Of a stretch of DNA of 64,000 nt, positions 44,589-54,276 are shown piece after piece. A program made the position numbers and the translations under genes. The stretch is from Streptomyces rubradiris (GTDB lineage Bacteria; Actinomycetota; Actinomycetes; Streptomycetales; Streptomycetaceae), in NCBI RefSeq assembly GCF_016860525.1, contig NZ_BNEA01000015.1, positions 5,108,501 through 5,172,500 on the forward strand, given 5' to 3'. The stretch's first letter is position 1, and every line of letters starts with the position of its first letter. The notes beneath the pieces are model-generated. The model saw nothing but the letters and a program-made list of their open reading frames with translations. It did not search any database and had not been told where the DNA came from.

Positions 44589-46358
44589 TCAGAACCCGGC
44601 GATGGGGTTCTTCAGCGTGCCGACCAGCTGGAGCGCGCCGGACGGATCGGCGAGGTCCACCATCTGCTTGTTGTTGCGCAGCTGGAGCCGGTTGAGGCAG
44701 GACAGCGAGAACTCCGGGGCGAACATGTCGTACTGCCGGAACCGGTCGGCCAGCTGCGGATTCGCCTCCTGGTACTCGCGGGTGACCTCGGCGACCGTGC
44801 GCCAGAAGCCGTCCTCCTCCAGGATGCCCTCGGCGGCGAGCTGGGCGGCGAGGAAGCGGAAGAAGCAGTCGAAGACGTCCGTGAAGATGGACAGCAGCTT
44901 CTTGTCCTCGGGGACCTCCACCCGGATGCGCCGCACCTCCGGCGGCAGTGCCGCGTCCGGGTCCATGACGGCGATCTCCTCGGCGATGTCCTTGTAGACC
45001 GCCCGCCGCACGGCCCCGTCCCGCAGCACCAGGATGGTGTTCTCGCCGTGCGGCATGAACACCAGGTCGTAGGCGTAGAAGCTGTGCAGCAGCGGGGTGT
45101 AGTAGGCCCGCAGGTACCGCCGCAGCCACTCCACCGGGGCCAGGCCCGACCGCTCGATCAGCGCGCCCGCGAAGGAGGCGCCCTCGTCGTCGACGTGCAG
45201 CAGCGAGGCCATCGTCGCCAGGGACTCGCCCTCCTCCAGCGAGGGCACCGGGCTCTCCCGCCACAGCGCGGCCAGCATCTTGCGGTACGGCGAGTAGCGG
45301 TCGGTGGCCCGCTCGTACTCCAGGTGCCGGTAGCCGACGGCCGCCCGCTCCCGGATGATCGACAGACCGCTCGCCTTCAGCACCGGGTCGCCCTCGATCA
45401 GCCGGGCCAGCCAGTCGTTGATCGCCGGGGTGGCCTCCATGTAGGCGGCCGAGAGACCGCGCATGAAGCCCATGTTGAGGACGGACAGGGCCGTCTTCAC
45501 GTAGTGCTTGTGCGGGGCGCTGGTGTTGAAGAAGGTACGGATCGACTGCTGCGCCAGGTACTCGTCGTCGCCCTCGCCGAGCGGCACCAGCAGGTTCCGG
45601 GCCACCTCGGCGGCGAAGGTGACGCTGAGCTTGTTCCACCACTGCCAGGGGTGCACCGGTATGAACAGGTAGTCGGCGGGGTCGAGGCCCCGGCCGGTGA
45701 GCACGGACCGGAACCGCGCCACCGTCTCCTCGCCCAGCTCCTCGCGCAGGAACGACTCGTACTCGATCCCCACGCCGGCCGTGAACGCGGCCCGCGAGCG
45801 GTGTGCCGCCAGCCACACCAGCCGCACGGGGCTCGCCGTCTCCGGCGCGTACGACAGGTACTCGTGGACGCCGAAGCCGAGCCGCCCGTTGTTCGCGACG
45901 AAGCACGGGTGGCCCTCGGTCATCCCGGTCTCGATCGCCTGGAACCCGGCGCGCGCCAGCTCGGCCGAGGTCATCCGCGGCTTGGTGAGCTTGAAGCAGG
46001 TGCCCGACAGGGTGGAGGAGATCTCCTCCAGGTACACCGGCAGGATCTCGTCGCTCAGCCCCAGCGACTCCTTCAGCTCGATGAAGAAGTCCAGCGCGGC
46101 CAGCGGGAGTTCGCCGCCGTCGCGGTGCCGGGTGATCGAGTCGGCGTCGATCTGCCAGTGGTCCAGGGCCCGGCGCACGGCGGCGAACCGGTAGGCGGTC
46201 AGCCCGTCGTCGCTGCGCACCACATAGTGGCCGCCGTCCTCCTCGGGCGTGATCAGCCGCTCGTGCGCGAACTCGGCGAGGGCCTTGCGCACCAGCAGGC
46301 GGTTGGCCCGCTCCCACCGCTCGGGGGACAGATGGGCCACGCTGTCGGCGAGGGTCAT
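44589..46358 (-). CDS. desD: DesD: NIS siderophore synthetase (desferrioxamine)
   Basis: 589 aa from ATG 46358, overlapping the desC stop (ATGA). IucA/IucC family: 'GHPCFVANNGRLGFGVHEYLSYAPE' (in part), 'FIPVHPWQWWNKL', 'STSAPHKHYVK'-like 'NTSAPHKHYVKTALSV', 'AYDLVFMPHGENTILVL', and C-terminal FhuF-like iron-transporter region. It adenylates and condenses N-hydroxy-N-succinylcadaverine units and macrocyclises them to desferrioxamine E. Last gene of desABCD. Confidence 0.97.
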   Translation of the reverse strand: MTLADSVAHLSPERWERANRLLVRKALAEFAHERLITPEEDGGHYVVRSDDGLTAYRFAAVRRALDHWQIDADSITRHRDGGELPLAALDFFIELKESLGLSDEILPVYLEEISSTLSGTCFKLTKPRMTSAELARAGFQAIETGMTEGHPCFVANNGRLGFGVHEYLSYAPETASPVRLVWLAAHRSRAAFTAGVGIEYESFLREELGEETVARFRSVLTGRGLDPADYLFIPVHPWQWWNKLSVTFAAEVARNLLVPLGEGDDEYLAQQSIRTFFNTSAPHKHYVKTALSVLNMGFMRGLSAAYMEATPAINDWLARLIEGDPVLKASGLSIIRERAAVGYRHLEYERATDRYSPYRKMLAALWRESPVPSLEEGESLATMASLLHVDDEGASFAGALIERSGLAPVEWLRRYLRAYYTPLLHSFYAYDLVFMPHGENTILVLRDGAVRRAVYKDIAEEIAVMDPDAALPPEVRRIRVEVPEDKKLLSIFTDVFDCFFRFLAAQLAAEGILEEDGFWRTVAEVTREYQEANPQLADRFRQYDMFAPEFSLSCLNRLQLRNNKQMVDLADPSGALQLVGTLKNPIAGF

Positions 46359-46879
46359 GCGGTCACCGCCTTCTCGAACTGCTCACGGGTGCAGAAGCTC
46401 AGCAGCGCCCGCTTCTCCGGCTTGTCGATCTCCCGCTCGGGCACGAACCCGACGGCCGCGTTCAGGGCGTGCACCGCCGTGTTGCGGACGTCCGGCTCGA
46501 CCACGACCCGCTCCACCGCCGGGTCCTCGAACAGGTGCGCCATCACCGCGGTGATCACGGCCCGGGTGAACCCGTGCTCGGGGGTGTCCGTGGCCGGCGT
46601 CAGGAAGTGCATGCCGACGTCCCCCGGCCGCGCCTCGTACAGCCCCACCAGCTCCCGGTGCGCGGGATCGTACTTCTCCATCAGGAACGCCGGCGCACCG
46701 TCGCGCAGCCCGAACAGCGCGTGATGGTGCTCGTCCGCCGCGATCTCCATATAGGCCCGCTCGACGTCCTCCAGCCGCGCGTCCTGCATCATCCAGAACG
46801 CCGCCTTGGGATGCGTCACCCAGGCGTGCAGCAACCGGGCGTCGTTCAGCGGGTCGACGGGTCGGAAAGTGAAGGTCAT
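46355..46879 (-). CDS. desC: DesC: N-hydroxycadaverine acyltransferase
   Basis: 174 aa from ATG 46879, with 4-bp ATGA overlaps to both desB and desD, so the three are translationally coupled. GNAT-fold siderophore acyltransferase (IucB/RhbD-like): '[14 protein letters not shown]', '[21 protein letters not shown]', 'DVGMHFL', '[16 protein letters not shown]'. It transfers succinyl or acetyl from CoA to N-hydroxycadaverine, setting the desferrioxamine E or B product. Confidence 0.96.
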   Translation of the reverse strand: MTFTFRPVDPLNDARLLHAWVTHPKAAFWMMQDARLEDVERAYMEIAADEHHHALFGLRDGAPAFLMEKYDPAHRELVGLYEARPGDVGMHFLTPATDTPEHGFTRAVITAVMAHLFEDPAVERVVVEPDVRNTAVHALNAAVGFVPEREIDKPEKRALLSFCTREQFEKAVTA

Positions 46880-48162
46880 ACGGCGAACTCCTGGAAGGCG
46901 ATGGACTTCTCGACCGGGTAGTACTCGGTGCCGAGCAGCTCTCGGATGATGTACGCGTTCCGGTACGCGCCCATGCCCAGGTCGGGGCTGGTGATGCTGT
47001 GGGTGTGGACGCCGGCGTTCTGCAGGAAGACCCCGCGGCCGGTGATGTCGACGGCGTAGTTGCGGGCCACGTCGAAGCGGCCGTGGCCGTCGAAGCGGAG
47101 CCGGTCGCGGATGGGGTCGAGGAAGGCCGGCGGGGTGTAGTGGTAGCCGGTGGCCAGGACCAGGCCCTCGGTGCGGATCTCGAAGTCCTTGCCCTGCTCG
47201 TCCTGGTGGAAGCCGAGGGTGTACGAGCCGTCCGCGTAAGTCGCCGTGCGCAGCGTGGAGTTGGTCAGCAGCCGGGTGGGCACTCCGCGGTCGCCGCTCT
47301 CGACGTTCTTCTGGTAGAGCAGGTCGAAGATGGAGTCGATCAGGTCCGAGTTGATGCCCTTGAACAGGCCCTTCTGCTGCTTCTCCAGCCGGTACCGGGT
47401 CTCCTCGGGCAGTGCCCGGAAGTAGTCGATGTAGTCCGGGGAGGTCATCTCCAGGGTCAGCTTGGTGTACTCCAGCGGGAAGAACCGCGGGGAGCGGGTG
47501 ACCCAGTTGAGCCGGTAGCCGTGGGCGTCGATCTCCGAGAGCAACTCGTAGTAGATCTCGGCCGCGCTCTGGCCGCTGCCGACGACGGTGATGGACTTCT
47601 TCTCCAGCAGCTCCGCCTTGCGGTGCATGTACTGGGAGGTGTGCAGGAAGTCCCCGCCGAGGTCCCGGCACGCCTCGGGGACGAAGGGGACGGTGCCGGT
47701 GCCCAGCACCAGGTGCCGGGCGCGGTAGGTGTCCCCCGCCGCGGTGCGCACGTCGTACAGCTCACCGTCGTAGGACACCTCGGTGACCGTGGTGCCGAAG
47801 CGGATGCTGCTCAGCTTTCCGGCGGCCCAGCGGCAGTAGTCGTCGTACTCGACGCGCAGCGGGTAGAAGTTCTCGCGGATGTAGAACGAGTACAGTCTGC
47901 CCTTCTCCTTCAGGTAGTTCAGGAAGGAGTACGGCGAGGTCGGGTCGGCCAGGGTGACCAGGTCCGACATGAACGGGGTCTGGAGGTGGGCACCGTCCAG
48001 GAACATCCCGGAGTGCCACTCGAAGTCGGGCTTGGACTCCAGGAAGACGCCGTCCAGTTCGGCGATCGGCTCGGTGAGGCAGGCGAGGCCGAGGTTGAAG
48101 GGGCCGAGCCCGATCCCCACGAAGTCGTAGGTCTTGGTCGGGCTGTCAGGACGCGCGGTCAA
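46876..48162 (-). CDS. desB: DesB: cadaverine N-monooxygenase
   Basis: About 428 aa. TTG 48162 has GGGAGA 6 bases upstream; ATG 48189 adds nine residues but overlaps desA by 44 bp and lacks a site, so TTG is preferred. FAD site '[13 protein letters not shown]', NADPH site '[15 protein letters not shown]', and '[12 protein letters not shown]' identify the lysine/ornithine N-hydroxylase (IucD) family. It hydroxylates cadaverine from DesA. Overlaps desA by 17 bp and desC by 4 bp. Confidence 0.95.
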   Translation of the reverse strand: MTARPDSPTKTYDFVGIGLGPFNLGLACLTEPIAELDGVFLESKPDFEWHSGMFLDGAHLQTPFMSDLVTLADPTSPYSFLNYLKEKGRLYSFYIRENFYPLRVEYDDYCRWAAGKLSSIRFGTTVTEVSYDGELYDVRTAAGDTYRARHLVLGTGTVPFVPEACRDLGGDFLHTSQYMHRKAELLEKKSITVVGSGQSAAEIYYELLSEIDAHGYRLNWVTRSPRFFPLEYTKLTLEMTSPDYIDYFRALPEETRYRLEKQQKGLFKGINSDLIDSIFDLLYQKNVESGDRGVPTRLLTNSTLRTATYADGSYTLGFHQDEQGKDFEIRTEGLVLATGYHYTPPAFLDPIRDRLRFDGHGRFDVARNYAVDITGRGVFLQNAGVHTHSITSPDLGMGAYRNAYIIRELLGTEYYPVEKSIAFQEFAV

Positions 48163-49588
48163 GGGACTCTCCCAGGTACTGCTCGGCATGGCCGGCGATC
48201 AGATCGAGGACGGCGGCGATGTCGTCCGCCTTGGTCTCGGGGTTGAGCAGGGTGAACTTCAGGTAGTGGCGGCCGGCCACCTTGGTGCCCGCGACGACGG
48301 CGTCACCGGAGGCGAACAGGGCCTTGCGGGCGTAGAGGTTGGCCCGGTCGATCTCGGCCGGGTCGGTGACGGCCGCCGGGATGTAGCGGAAGACGAGGGT
48401 GGACAGCGAGGGTTCGACCACGACGTCGTAGCGCGGGTCGGCCGCCAGCAGCTCCCAGCCCTCGCGTGCCAGGTCGCACACCTCGTCGAAGAGCTGCCCG
48501 ATGCCGTCGGCGCCCATCGTGCGCAGGGTCAGCCACAGCTTGAGGGCGTCGAAGCGGCGGGTGGTCTGGAGGGACTTGTCCACCTGGTTGGGGATACGTT
48601 CCTGCACCATGCGGCGCGGGTTGAGGTACTCGGCGTGGTAGGTGGCGTGCCGCAGGGTGGCCGCGTCCCGGACCAGCAGGGCGGAGGAACTGACCGGCTG
48701 GAAGAAGGACTTGTGGTAGTCGACGGTGACGGAGTCGGCGCGCTCGATGCCGTCGATGCGGTCCCGGTACTTCAGCGAGGCGAGCAGCCCGCAGCCGTAG
48801 GCGGCGTCCACGTGCATCCACACGCCGTACTGGGCGCACAGCCCGGCGATCTCCGGCAGCGGGTCGATGGAGCCGAAGTCGGTGGTGCCGGCGGTGGCGA
48901 CGACGGCCATGGGCACCAGCCCGTCGCGCGCGCAGCGCTCCAGCTCGCGGGCGAGGGCGACCGTCTGCATGCGCTTGTCGTGGTCGACGGGGATGGCGAC
49001 GACGGCGTCCGGGCCGAGCCCGAGCAGTTTCGCGGACTTCTTGACGCTGAAGTGGCTGACCTCGGAGGCGAAGATCCGCAGTTTGGCGAGCGAGTCGCTC
49101 TTGGCCTCCTCCCGCGCGAGCAGCAGCGCCTGGAGGTTGGACTGGGTGCCGCCGGAGGTGAAGACGCCGTCGGCGGCCGGGCCCAGGCCGATGCGGGCGG
49201 CCGTCCAGTCGACGAGCTTGCGCTCGATGAGGGTGCCGCCGGCCGACTGGTCCCAGGTGTCCAGCGAGGAGTTGACGGCGGACAGCACGGCCTCGGCGAG
49301 CACCGCCGGGATGACCACGGGGCAGTTGAGGTGAGCGAGGTAGCGGGGGTGGTGGAAGTAGACCGCGTCCCGCAGGTACACGTCCTCGAGTTCGTCCAGG
49401 ACGGCAGTGGTGTCGCCCAGCGGCCGGTCGAGGTCGATCGCGTCGATGGCGGGGGAGAGGGCGTCCACGGTGACGCCGGTGAACGGACGGTCGGTGGTGG
49501 CGAGTTTGGCCGCCACCCGCTCGACTCCTTCGGTCACGGAGCGGCGGTAGTGCTCCGCGGTGAGGCCATTGAGCAGGTGCGAGCGCAT
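48146..49588 (-). CDS. desA: DesA: PLP-dependent lysine decarboxylase
   Basis: 480 aa from ATG 49588. Group II decarboxylase: '[19 protein letters not shown]', '[12 protein letters not shown]' (Asp binding the PLP nitrogen), Schiff-base Lys in '[11 protein letters not shown]'. It converts lysine to cadaverine, the first step of desferrioxamine synthesis. First gene of desABCD, 40 bp downstream of a perfect iron box, so it is expressed under iron limitation when DmdR1 releases. Confidence 0.97.
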   Translation of the reverse strand: MRSHLLNGLTAEHYRRSVTEGVERVAAKLATTDRPFTGVTVDALSPAIDAIDLDRPLGDTTAVLDELEDVYLRDAVYFHHPRYLAHLNCPVVIPAVLAEAVLSAVNSSLDTWDQSAGGTLIERKLVDWTAARIGLGPAADGVFTSGGTQSNLQALLLAREEAKSDSLAKLRIFASEVSHFSVKKSAKLLGLGPDAVVAIPVDHDKRMQTVALARELERCARDGLVPMAVVATAGTTDFGSIDPLPEIAGLCAQYGVWMHVDAAYGCGLLASLKYRDRIDGIERADSVTVDYHKSFFQPVSSSALLVRDAATLRHATYHAEYLNPRRMVQERIPNQVDKSLQTTRRFDALKLWLTLRTMGADGIGQLFDEVCDLAREGWELLAADPRYDVVVEPSLSTLVFRYIPAAVTDPAEIDRANLYARKALFASGDAVVAGTKVAGRHYLKFTLLNPETKADDIAAVLDLIAGHAEQYLGESLDRAS

Positions 49589-49627
49589 GTGGGGGTCCTC
49601 CGAGGGGACGGTCCGTGCGGGATGATC

Positions 49628-49646
49628 TTAGGTTAGCCTAACCTAA
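49628..49646. promoter_or_regulatory. DmdR-type iron box upstream of desA (perfect palindrome)
   Basis: TTAGGTTAGCCTAACCTAA is a perfect 19-nt palindrome equal to the DmdR1/DtxR iron-box consensus. It lies 40 bp before the desA start. Confidence 0.95.
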
Positions 49647-49711
49647 GTTGCGCTGGAGGTGGGTATGCGCTCTCCCCGGGCCGGATCGGGCCGGAGGAGA
49701 GGACTGCCGGG

Positions 49712-50557
49712 TTACTCGCCCGCCGCGCGGAGCTGTTCCTCCGTCAGGCCCTGGCGCCAGTAGCCGACGAACGTCACGCGGCGCCGGTCCACCCCGAGTT
49801 CGCCGACGAAGTGCCGTCGCAGGGCCTTGACCTGGCCGGACTCCCCGGCGAGCCACACATACGGCCGCTCGGCGGCCGGCAGCGCGGTGGCCCGCACGGC
49901 GTCGACGGCCGTGGGGGACCCGTTGTGCCGCACGAGCCACGTGATCTCCGCGTCCGCCTCCGTGCGCACGTCCTGCACATCGCCGGCGTGCGGCACCTCC
50001 AGCCAGGCCCGGACCCGGGTACCGGCGGGCAGGGACTCCAGGATCGCGGTCGCGGCGGGTACGGCCGTCTCGTCGCCGCACAGGACGACGAGGTCGGTGT
50101 CCGCGGGCGGCCGGAAGCGGATCGCGCGGTTGTCGGCGACGGCCGGCCCGAGCAGCAGCACCCGGTCGCCGGCGGCGGCCCGCGCGGCCCAGCGGGAGGC
50201 GGGGCCGGCCGGGGTGGCGGCACCCGGCTCCACGCCGTGCAGGGCGAAGTCGATGTCGATCTCGTCGGGGTCGCGGCGCAGCGCCCGCAGCGTGTACGAG
50301 CGCATCACGGCCCGTACGTCGTCCGGCAGTTCCCGCCAGCCCTGCCACCAGCCGTCGCCCAGCTCCAGCGGGACGGCCGGTTCGCTCTGCCCGGGGTGCG
50401 GAAGGAACAGCGACAGGGACTGGTCGCGCCCGTCGGAGTGGAAGGCGTGCAGGTCGGTACCGGTGAAGGTGACCCGGACCAGAGACGGGCCGAGCCGCCT
50501 CGTCCGTACGACCTGCAGGGAGAAGAAACGGAACGGGGCGGCTACGGCCGTGGTCAT
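49712..50557 (-). CDS. desF: DesF: siderophore-interacting ferric reductase (SIP family)
   Basis: 281 aa from ATG 50557. FAD-binding barrel with 'MRSYTLRALRRDPDEIDIDFALHG' (in part; RxYT binds flavin), then an NAD(P)H domain ('VVLCGDETAVPAATAILESLP', 'YVWLAGESGQVKALRRHF'). It reduces ferric-siderophore complexes in the cytoplasm to release iron. It follows desE by 52 bp on the same strand, probably one transcript. Confidence 0.93.
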   Translation of the reverse strand: MTTAVAAPFRFFSLQVVRTRRLGPSLVRVTFTGTDLHAFHSDGRDQSLSLFLPHPGQSEPAVPLELGDGWWQGWRELPDDVRAVMRSYTLRALRRDPDEIDIDFALHGVEPGAATPAGPASRWAARAAAGDRVLLLGPAVADNRAIRFRPPADTDLVVLCGDETAVPAATAILESLPAGTRVRAWLEVPHAGDVQDVRTEADAEITWLVRHNGSPTAVDAVRATALPAAERPYVWLAGESGQVKALRRHFVGELGVDRRRVTFVGYWRQGLTEEQLRAAGE

Positions 50558-50609
50558 GTGTGGCTCCTGAGGGTGTGGTTCAGGGCTTTGTCGGGGGGCT
50601 GGACCGGCG

Positions 50610-51656
50610 TCAGCTGACCTTCTTGGCCTTCTCCAGGGCCTCGGCCAGGTTGGTGAGCAGCGGCACGCACTTGTCGTACGAGAGGATCGGCTCGGGGGAG
50701 CGGGGGATGATCTGTCCCGCCTTCACCGCGGGCAGCTTCTTCCAGGTGGCCTTGGTGATGTCGGCGGGCTGGATGGCCGAGGAGCGGTCGTCCATCATGA
50801 TGATGTCGGCGCCGTACTTGTCGACGTTCTCCCAGCTGAGCGACTCGTACCAGCCGCCGCCCTGCTTCTTGGCGCTCTCCGGGGGCTCCACGAGGTTCAC
50901 GCCGAGGGACTTGAAGTACTCCAGGTCGATGGAGAGGTTGCTGCCGGAGACGTAGAAGAGCTGGTCGCTGGCGCTGCCGGCCATCACCTTGATGTCGGGC
51001 TTGGCCTTGGCGGCGGCGCGCAGCCGGGCGGCGGCGTCCTCGAAGCGCTTCTTGGCGCCGGTGACCTTGGCGGCCTTCATGTCCGCGCCGAGCGACTCGG
51101 CCAGGTCCCACATGCGCTGGAGCGGCTGGGTGAGCTGACGGTCGTAGACGGAGATGCCGACGCTGGGGGCCAGCTGGGAGATCTTCCCCTTCGACTCCTC
51201 GGGGACGTACCAGAGGGTGCCGGCGCCGTCGAACATCGTCGTGATGAGCACGTCCGGGGCGAGGGAGGCGTACTTCTCGATGTTGAACTGGCCCCAGGTG
51301 TTGCCGAGGACGGTCACCTTGCTGATGTCCATGTCGCCGGCCTGGACGTCGGGCTTGCCGGCGGTGGTCTTCGTCGGGCCGAAGACGCCCTTGACCTGGA
51401 TGCCGTAGTCGTACAGCGCGGCGCCGACGCCGGTGAACGCGACGATGTTCGCGGGGGCCTTGTCCAGCTTCACGGTCGTGCCGCGGTCGTCCTTGAACGA
51501 CCAGGGGCCCGACTTGCCCGCGCCCGTGCTCCCGCCGGAGGCGCCGTCTTTGCCCTTGTCGTCCCCGCAGGCGGCGAGCGCGGCACCGAGACCGAGGGCG
51601 CCGCCCGCGGCGAGCAGTCCGCGGCGAGTGAGGTGGGTGACACGGGCATGGGACAT
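50610..51656 (-). CDS. desE: DesE: ferrioxamine-binding lipoprotein
   Basis: 348 aa from ATG 51656. Tat-like twin Arg ('LTRRGLLAAGG') and lipobox 'LAAC' (Cys about residue 30) show an exported lipoprotein. FecB/FepB-type class III binding protein: 'NIVAFTGVGAALYDYGIQVKGVFG', 'KYASLAPDVLITTMF', 'NVDKYGADIIMMDDRS'. It captures ferrioxamines for import; no permease genes are beside it. Iron box 53-71 bp upstream. Confidence 0.95.
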   Translation of the reverse strand: MSHARVTHLTRRGLLAAGGALGLGAALAACGDDKGKDGASGGSTGAGKSGPWSFKDDRGTTVKLDKAPANIVAFTGVGAALYDYGIQVKGVFGPTKTTAGKPDVQAGDMDISKVTVLGNTWGQFNIEKYASLAPDVLITTMFDGAGTLWYVPEESKGKISQLAPSVGISVYDRQLTQPLQRMWDLAESLGADMKAAKVTGAKKRFEDAAARLRAAAKAKPDIKVMAGSASDQLFYVSGSNLSIDLEYFKSLGVNLVEPPESAKKQGGGWYESLSWENVDKYGADIIMMDDRSSAIQPADITKATWKKLPAVKAGQIIPRSPEPILSYDKCVPLLTNLAEALEKAKKVS

Positions 51657-51708
51657 GGGTATGACTGCTTTCGACCGGGGCGAAGCGCCCGCCGGACAAG
51701 TTCGAAGG

Positions 51709-51727
51709 TAGGTTAGCCTAACCTCAG
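51709..51727. promoter_or_regulatory. DmdR-type iron box upstream of desE
   Basis: GTAGGTTAGCCTAACCTCA matches the desA iron box at 17 of 19 positions. It lies 53-71 bp before the desE start. Confidence 0.92.
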
Positions 51728-51819
51728 CTTATGTCCAGGGGGTGGGGTCGGGGCACGCGCCATTCGGAAGTGCCGTCAGCCCTGTTACGTGGGACGCGTT
51801 CCCCTCTTCCTCCCAGTGG

Positions 51820-52942
51820 CCGTCGGGCCGCTCGCTTCCCGGCCAGTGTCGGGCTTCCACGAGGCGAGTCAAGGGCGCGTTCCGCGTCGGCTGCGCCGAT
51901 GGGCCTTCGGCCCACCCTTGACACACCTCGCTCCAGCCCGGGGAAGAAGCGAGCGAGCGGCCGAAAGAACAGTGGCCCAGCCCGGCACCGGACCCCCGAG
52001 TTGGCTACGCGGTTACCGTCGGCAGGGTCACGCACCCGCACCTCACCAGCACGCCAGGCGGTCTCAGCGGCTTGCGGCCCGGTGGCGGGTGCGCGGAAGC
52101 GCCTTACCGGCACGCCGGGTCGGCAAAGCGGCTTGCGGCCCGGTGGGGTGGTGCGCGGTCGCGTCTCGCCTGCACGCCGGGTCGGCTTGGCGGCCTGCGG
52201 CCCGGCGGGCGGGCCTGGCGGGCGAGCGGCCATCTCGCGAACCGGGGCGGCGGACGACAGCGACTGCCACAGCAACCCAGATACGCGAGGGGCGAGGAGG
52301 CGAGGGACAGGGGACCTAGTTATGGACAAGCAGTCCAAAACAACCCACCCCCAGACCCACCACCCCACCACCCAGCACTAATCACCCGTCACCCATCCCC
52401 CCGGCGCCACCACACACCACCCACCAACCCGCAAGCCGCCCAACTCACCCGGCGTGCTGGCGAGACGCGAGCGCGCACCACCCGCCGGTCCGTAGGCCGC
52501 CAAGCCCACCCGGCGTCCATGCGAGGCGACGACGCGCACCCACCACCCGCCGGGCCGCAAGCCGCTACGCCCACCCGGCGTCCATGCGAGGCGACGACGC
52601 GCACCCACCACCCGCCGGGCCGCAAGCCGCTACGCCCACCCGGCGTCCATGCGAGGCGACGACGCGCACCCACCACCCGCCGGGCCGCAAGCCGCTACGC
52701 CCGCCCGGCGTGCAGGCGAGACGCGAACGCGCATCCCCGACCCACGATGCGAACGCAGCCCACCGCAGGGCCCAACCAAGTCCAGCCGGCCACTTTCCCC
52801 TGGCCGCCCGCTCGCTTCTCCCCCGTGCTGGAGTGAGGTGTGTCAAGGGTGGGCCGAAGGCCCATCGCCGAAGGCGACGCGCAGCGCCCTTGACTCAGCT
52901 CGCGGAGGCACGACAATCGCCGAGAAGCGGGCGGCCCCACGG
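51820..52942. repeat. 1.1-kb imperfect palindrome with internal tandem repeats; no credible gene
   Basis: The outer arms 51820-51963 and 52800-52942 are about 80% identical in inverted orientation. Inside them lie about three 61-62-bp units in one orientation (about 52030-52232) and four to five 61-65-bp units in the opposite orientation (52440-52735), the last three with an exact 65-bp period (52511, 52576, 52641). Each unit contains a GGCTTGCGGCCCGG-like core and a CACGCCGGGT-like block. The centre (52233-52430) is C/A-rich on the plus strand. Open frames here are low-complexity repeats of each other and have no ribosome sites; I call none. It marks the left edge of the accessory insert. 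Confidence 0.85.
52511..52705. repeat. Three tandem 65-bp units
   Basis: Units beginning at 52511, 52576 and 52641 are essentially identical. A diverged 61-bp unit begins at 52450 and a partial, diverged unit at 52706. There are no unique spacers, so this is a tandem repeat and not a CRISPR array. Confidence 0.9.
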
Positions 52943-53003
52943 CAACCATGGCAACACCGGCCCAGCCCAACCTGCACAAGTGGTGCCGGGGCCAACTCGG
53001 AGA

Positions 53004-53462
53004 TCAGGGCCGGGAGTCGGCGGACGCGGACACCCTGCTCGCGAGAAGCAGTGCCAAGGGCCCGCCCTGCAAGAGGAAGCGCCCCTCGCCGACGGCCCTG
53101 AGCGCGTCGTCCATCGTCCACCACATGAGCTTGAAATCCGCTTCCCACGGCATGAGTTGCTGGGGCCCGCAGGAGAGTCGTGTGGCCTCGAAGAGATGGA
53201 CTCGGGCGGTGGAGTCGAGCGTCATGGCGTACGAGCCGAGATGCCGCCAGGACCGGGCGCTGACGCCCGCCTCTTCCAGGAGTTCGCGGCGGGCGCACTG
53301 TTCCGGCGTCTCGCCCTTCTCCGCCTTGCCTCCGGGCAGGAACAGGTACTCGCCCCCATGCCGGGGGAACTCCGCGGCCAGGACGGCGACCTGTCCGTGG
53401 TCGTCACGGGCGACGACCACGGAGGCGTCGGGTTTCGCGTCAGTGGCGTGGACTTGGACCAT
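53004..53462 (-). CDS. NUDIX hydrolase, last gene of the insert operon
   Basis: 152 aa from ATG 53462. The Nudix box 'GGKAEKGETPEQCARRELLEEAG' (in part here; complete with REXXEE glutamates) is at about residues 43-65, flanked by the beta strands of a MutT-like fold. The substrate is a nucleoside diphosphate linked to another moiety. It overlaps the upstream hydrolase gene by 23 bp, as the last member of a five-gene coupled operon. About 60 bp beyond its stop lies the inverted-repeat arm at 52800-52942, which may terminate the operon. Confidence 0.88.
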   Translation of the reverse strand: MVQVHATDAKPDASVVVARDDHGQVAVLAAEFPRHGGEYLFLPGGKAEKGETPEQCARRELLEEAGVSARSWRHLGSYAMTLDSTARVHLFEATRLSCGPQQLMPWEADFKLMWWTMDDALRAVGEGRFLLQGGPLALLLASRVSASADSRP

Positions 53463-54276
53463 GCCCGGTGAGCGTAGTGCCGGGGCCTGTCAGCGTGGCG
53501 GCGAACGGCACGTTCAGCACGGTGGGGTGCGCGATGCCACGACCGTGATAGCCGTCCTCGCCGAAGGCATCGCCGTGATCGGCACACATGATGACCAGCC
53601 ACGACCTCGTGCTGGTGAGTGTGTGGATGAGTCGTCCGAGGTGTTCGTCCGCGTACGCCAGGGCCGCTGCTTGTGACTGCCACGAGTCGTCGCTGCGGCC
53701 CACATAGTGTCCATGGGGGACGTGCGTGGCCGAGACGTTGACGAACAGGAACAGCGGGCGGTTCCTGTACTTGTCCGCGATGGTCAGAGCATGGTCGACC
53801 TGGTGGCGTGTGGAGTCCGCGTCCGGAGAACAGAACTCGGGCCGCCAGTGGTCCTCGTGGAACATGGCGGGCAGTACCGAGCCGAGCGGCGTCTCCCGGG
53901 AGAAATACGTCACGCCACCGATGCACACGGTGCGGTAGCCGTGTTGTGCGAGTCCGGCGAGGAGGTTGGGTGCGTCGAAAACGAACGTGCCCGCATCGAC
54001 GGTCTTGAACGCGGGCGGGCGGCACTCCCAGAGCCGGGGCGGCTGTACGGGCTGTGGGAGCTTGGGCAGGAAACCGGAGAAGAACGCGATGTGCGCGGGG
54101 AGCGTGAAGGTGCCGGGGGTACGACGCTCTTCCCACACTCCGCCCGGCAGGACCTCGGCCAGCCGCGGGGTCCTACCGCCGTACAGGGCCGCGCGGGCGA
54201 CGTCGTAGCGTAGGGAGTCCAGAGTGACGAACAGGATGCCGACCCTGTTTTTGATGATCTCGGTCGTGTCGATCAC
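53440..54276 (-). CDS. Alkaline-phosphatase-superfamily hydrolase (STM4013/sulfatase-like)
   Basis: 278 aa from GTG 54276, overlapping the previous stop by 4 bp. 'ILFVTLDSLRYDVA' provides the first metal Asp. 'PGTFTLPAHIAFFSGFLP' carries Thr/Ser candidates for the nucleophile. 'IMCADHGDAFGEDGYHGRG' gives the second metal site, and 'FLFVNVSATHVPHGHYVG' the intervening His. This pattern resembles the STM4013/SEN3800 hydrolase family. The C-terminus is shorter than in many sulfatases. It probably hydrolyses a phosphate or sulfate ester made by its operon partners. Confidence 0.82.
   Translation of the reverse strand: MIDTTEIIKNRVGILFVTLDSLRYDVARAALYGGRTPRLAEVLPGGVWEERRTPGTFTLPAHIAFFSGFLPKLPQPVQPPRLWECRPPAFKTVDAGTFVFDAPNLLAGLAQHGYRTVCIGGVTYFSRETPLGSVLPAMFHEDHWRPEFCSPDADSTRHQVDHALTIADKYRNRPLFLFVNVSATHVPHGHYVGRSDDSWQSQAAALAYADEHLGRLIHTLTSTRSWLVIMCADHGDAFGEDGYHGRGIAHPTVLNVPFAATLTGPGTTLTGHGPSPRH

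Noticed and set aside
52450..52735. Regular 61-65-bp repeats that could suggest a CRISPR array
   Set aside because: Units are contiguous with no unique spacers, are longer than CRISPR repeats, and have an inverted counterpart on the left; no cas genes occur in the window.
51731..53000. Several open frames of 70-295 codons in the palindrome region on both strands
   Set aside because: They translate repetitive Arg/Pro/Gly-rich sequence that mirrors itself between repeat units, lack ribosome sites, and overlap one another in several frames, as expected for GC-rich repeats.
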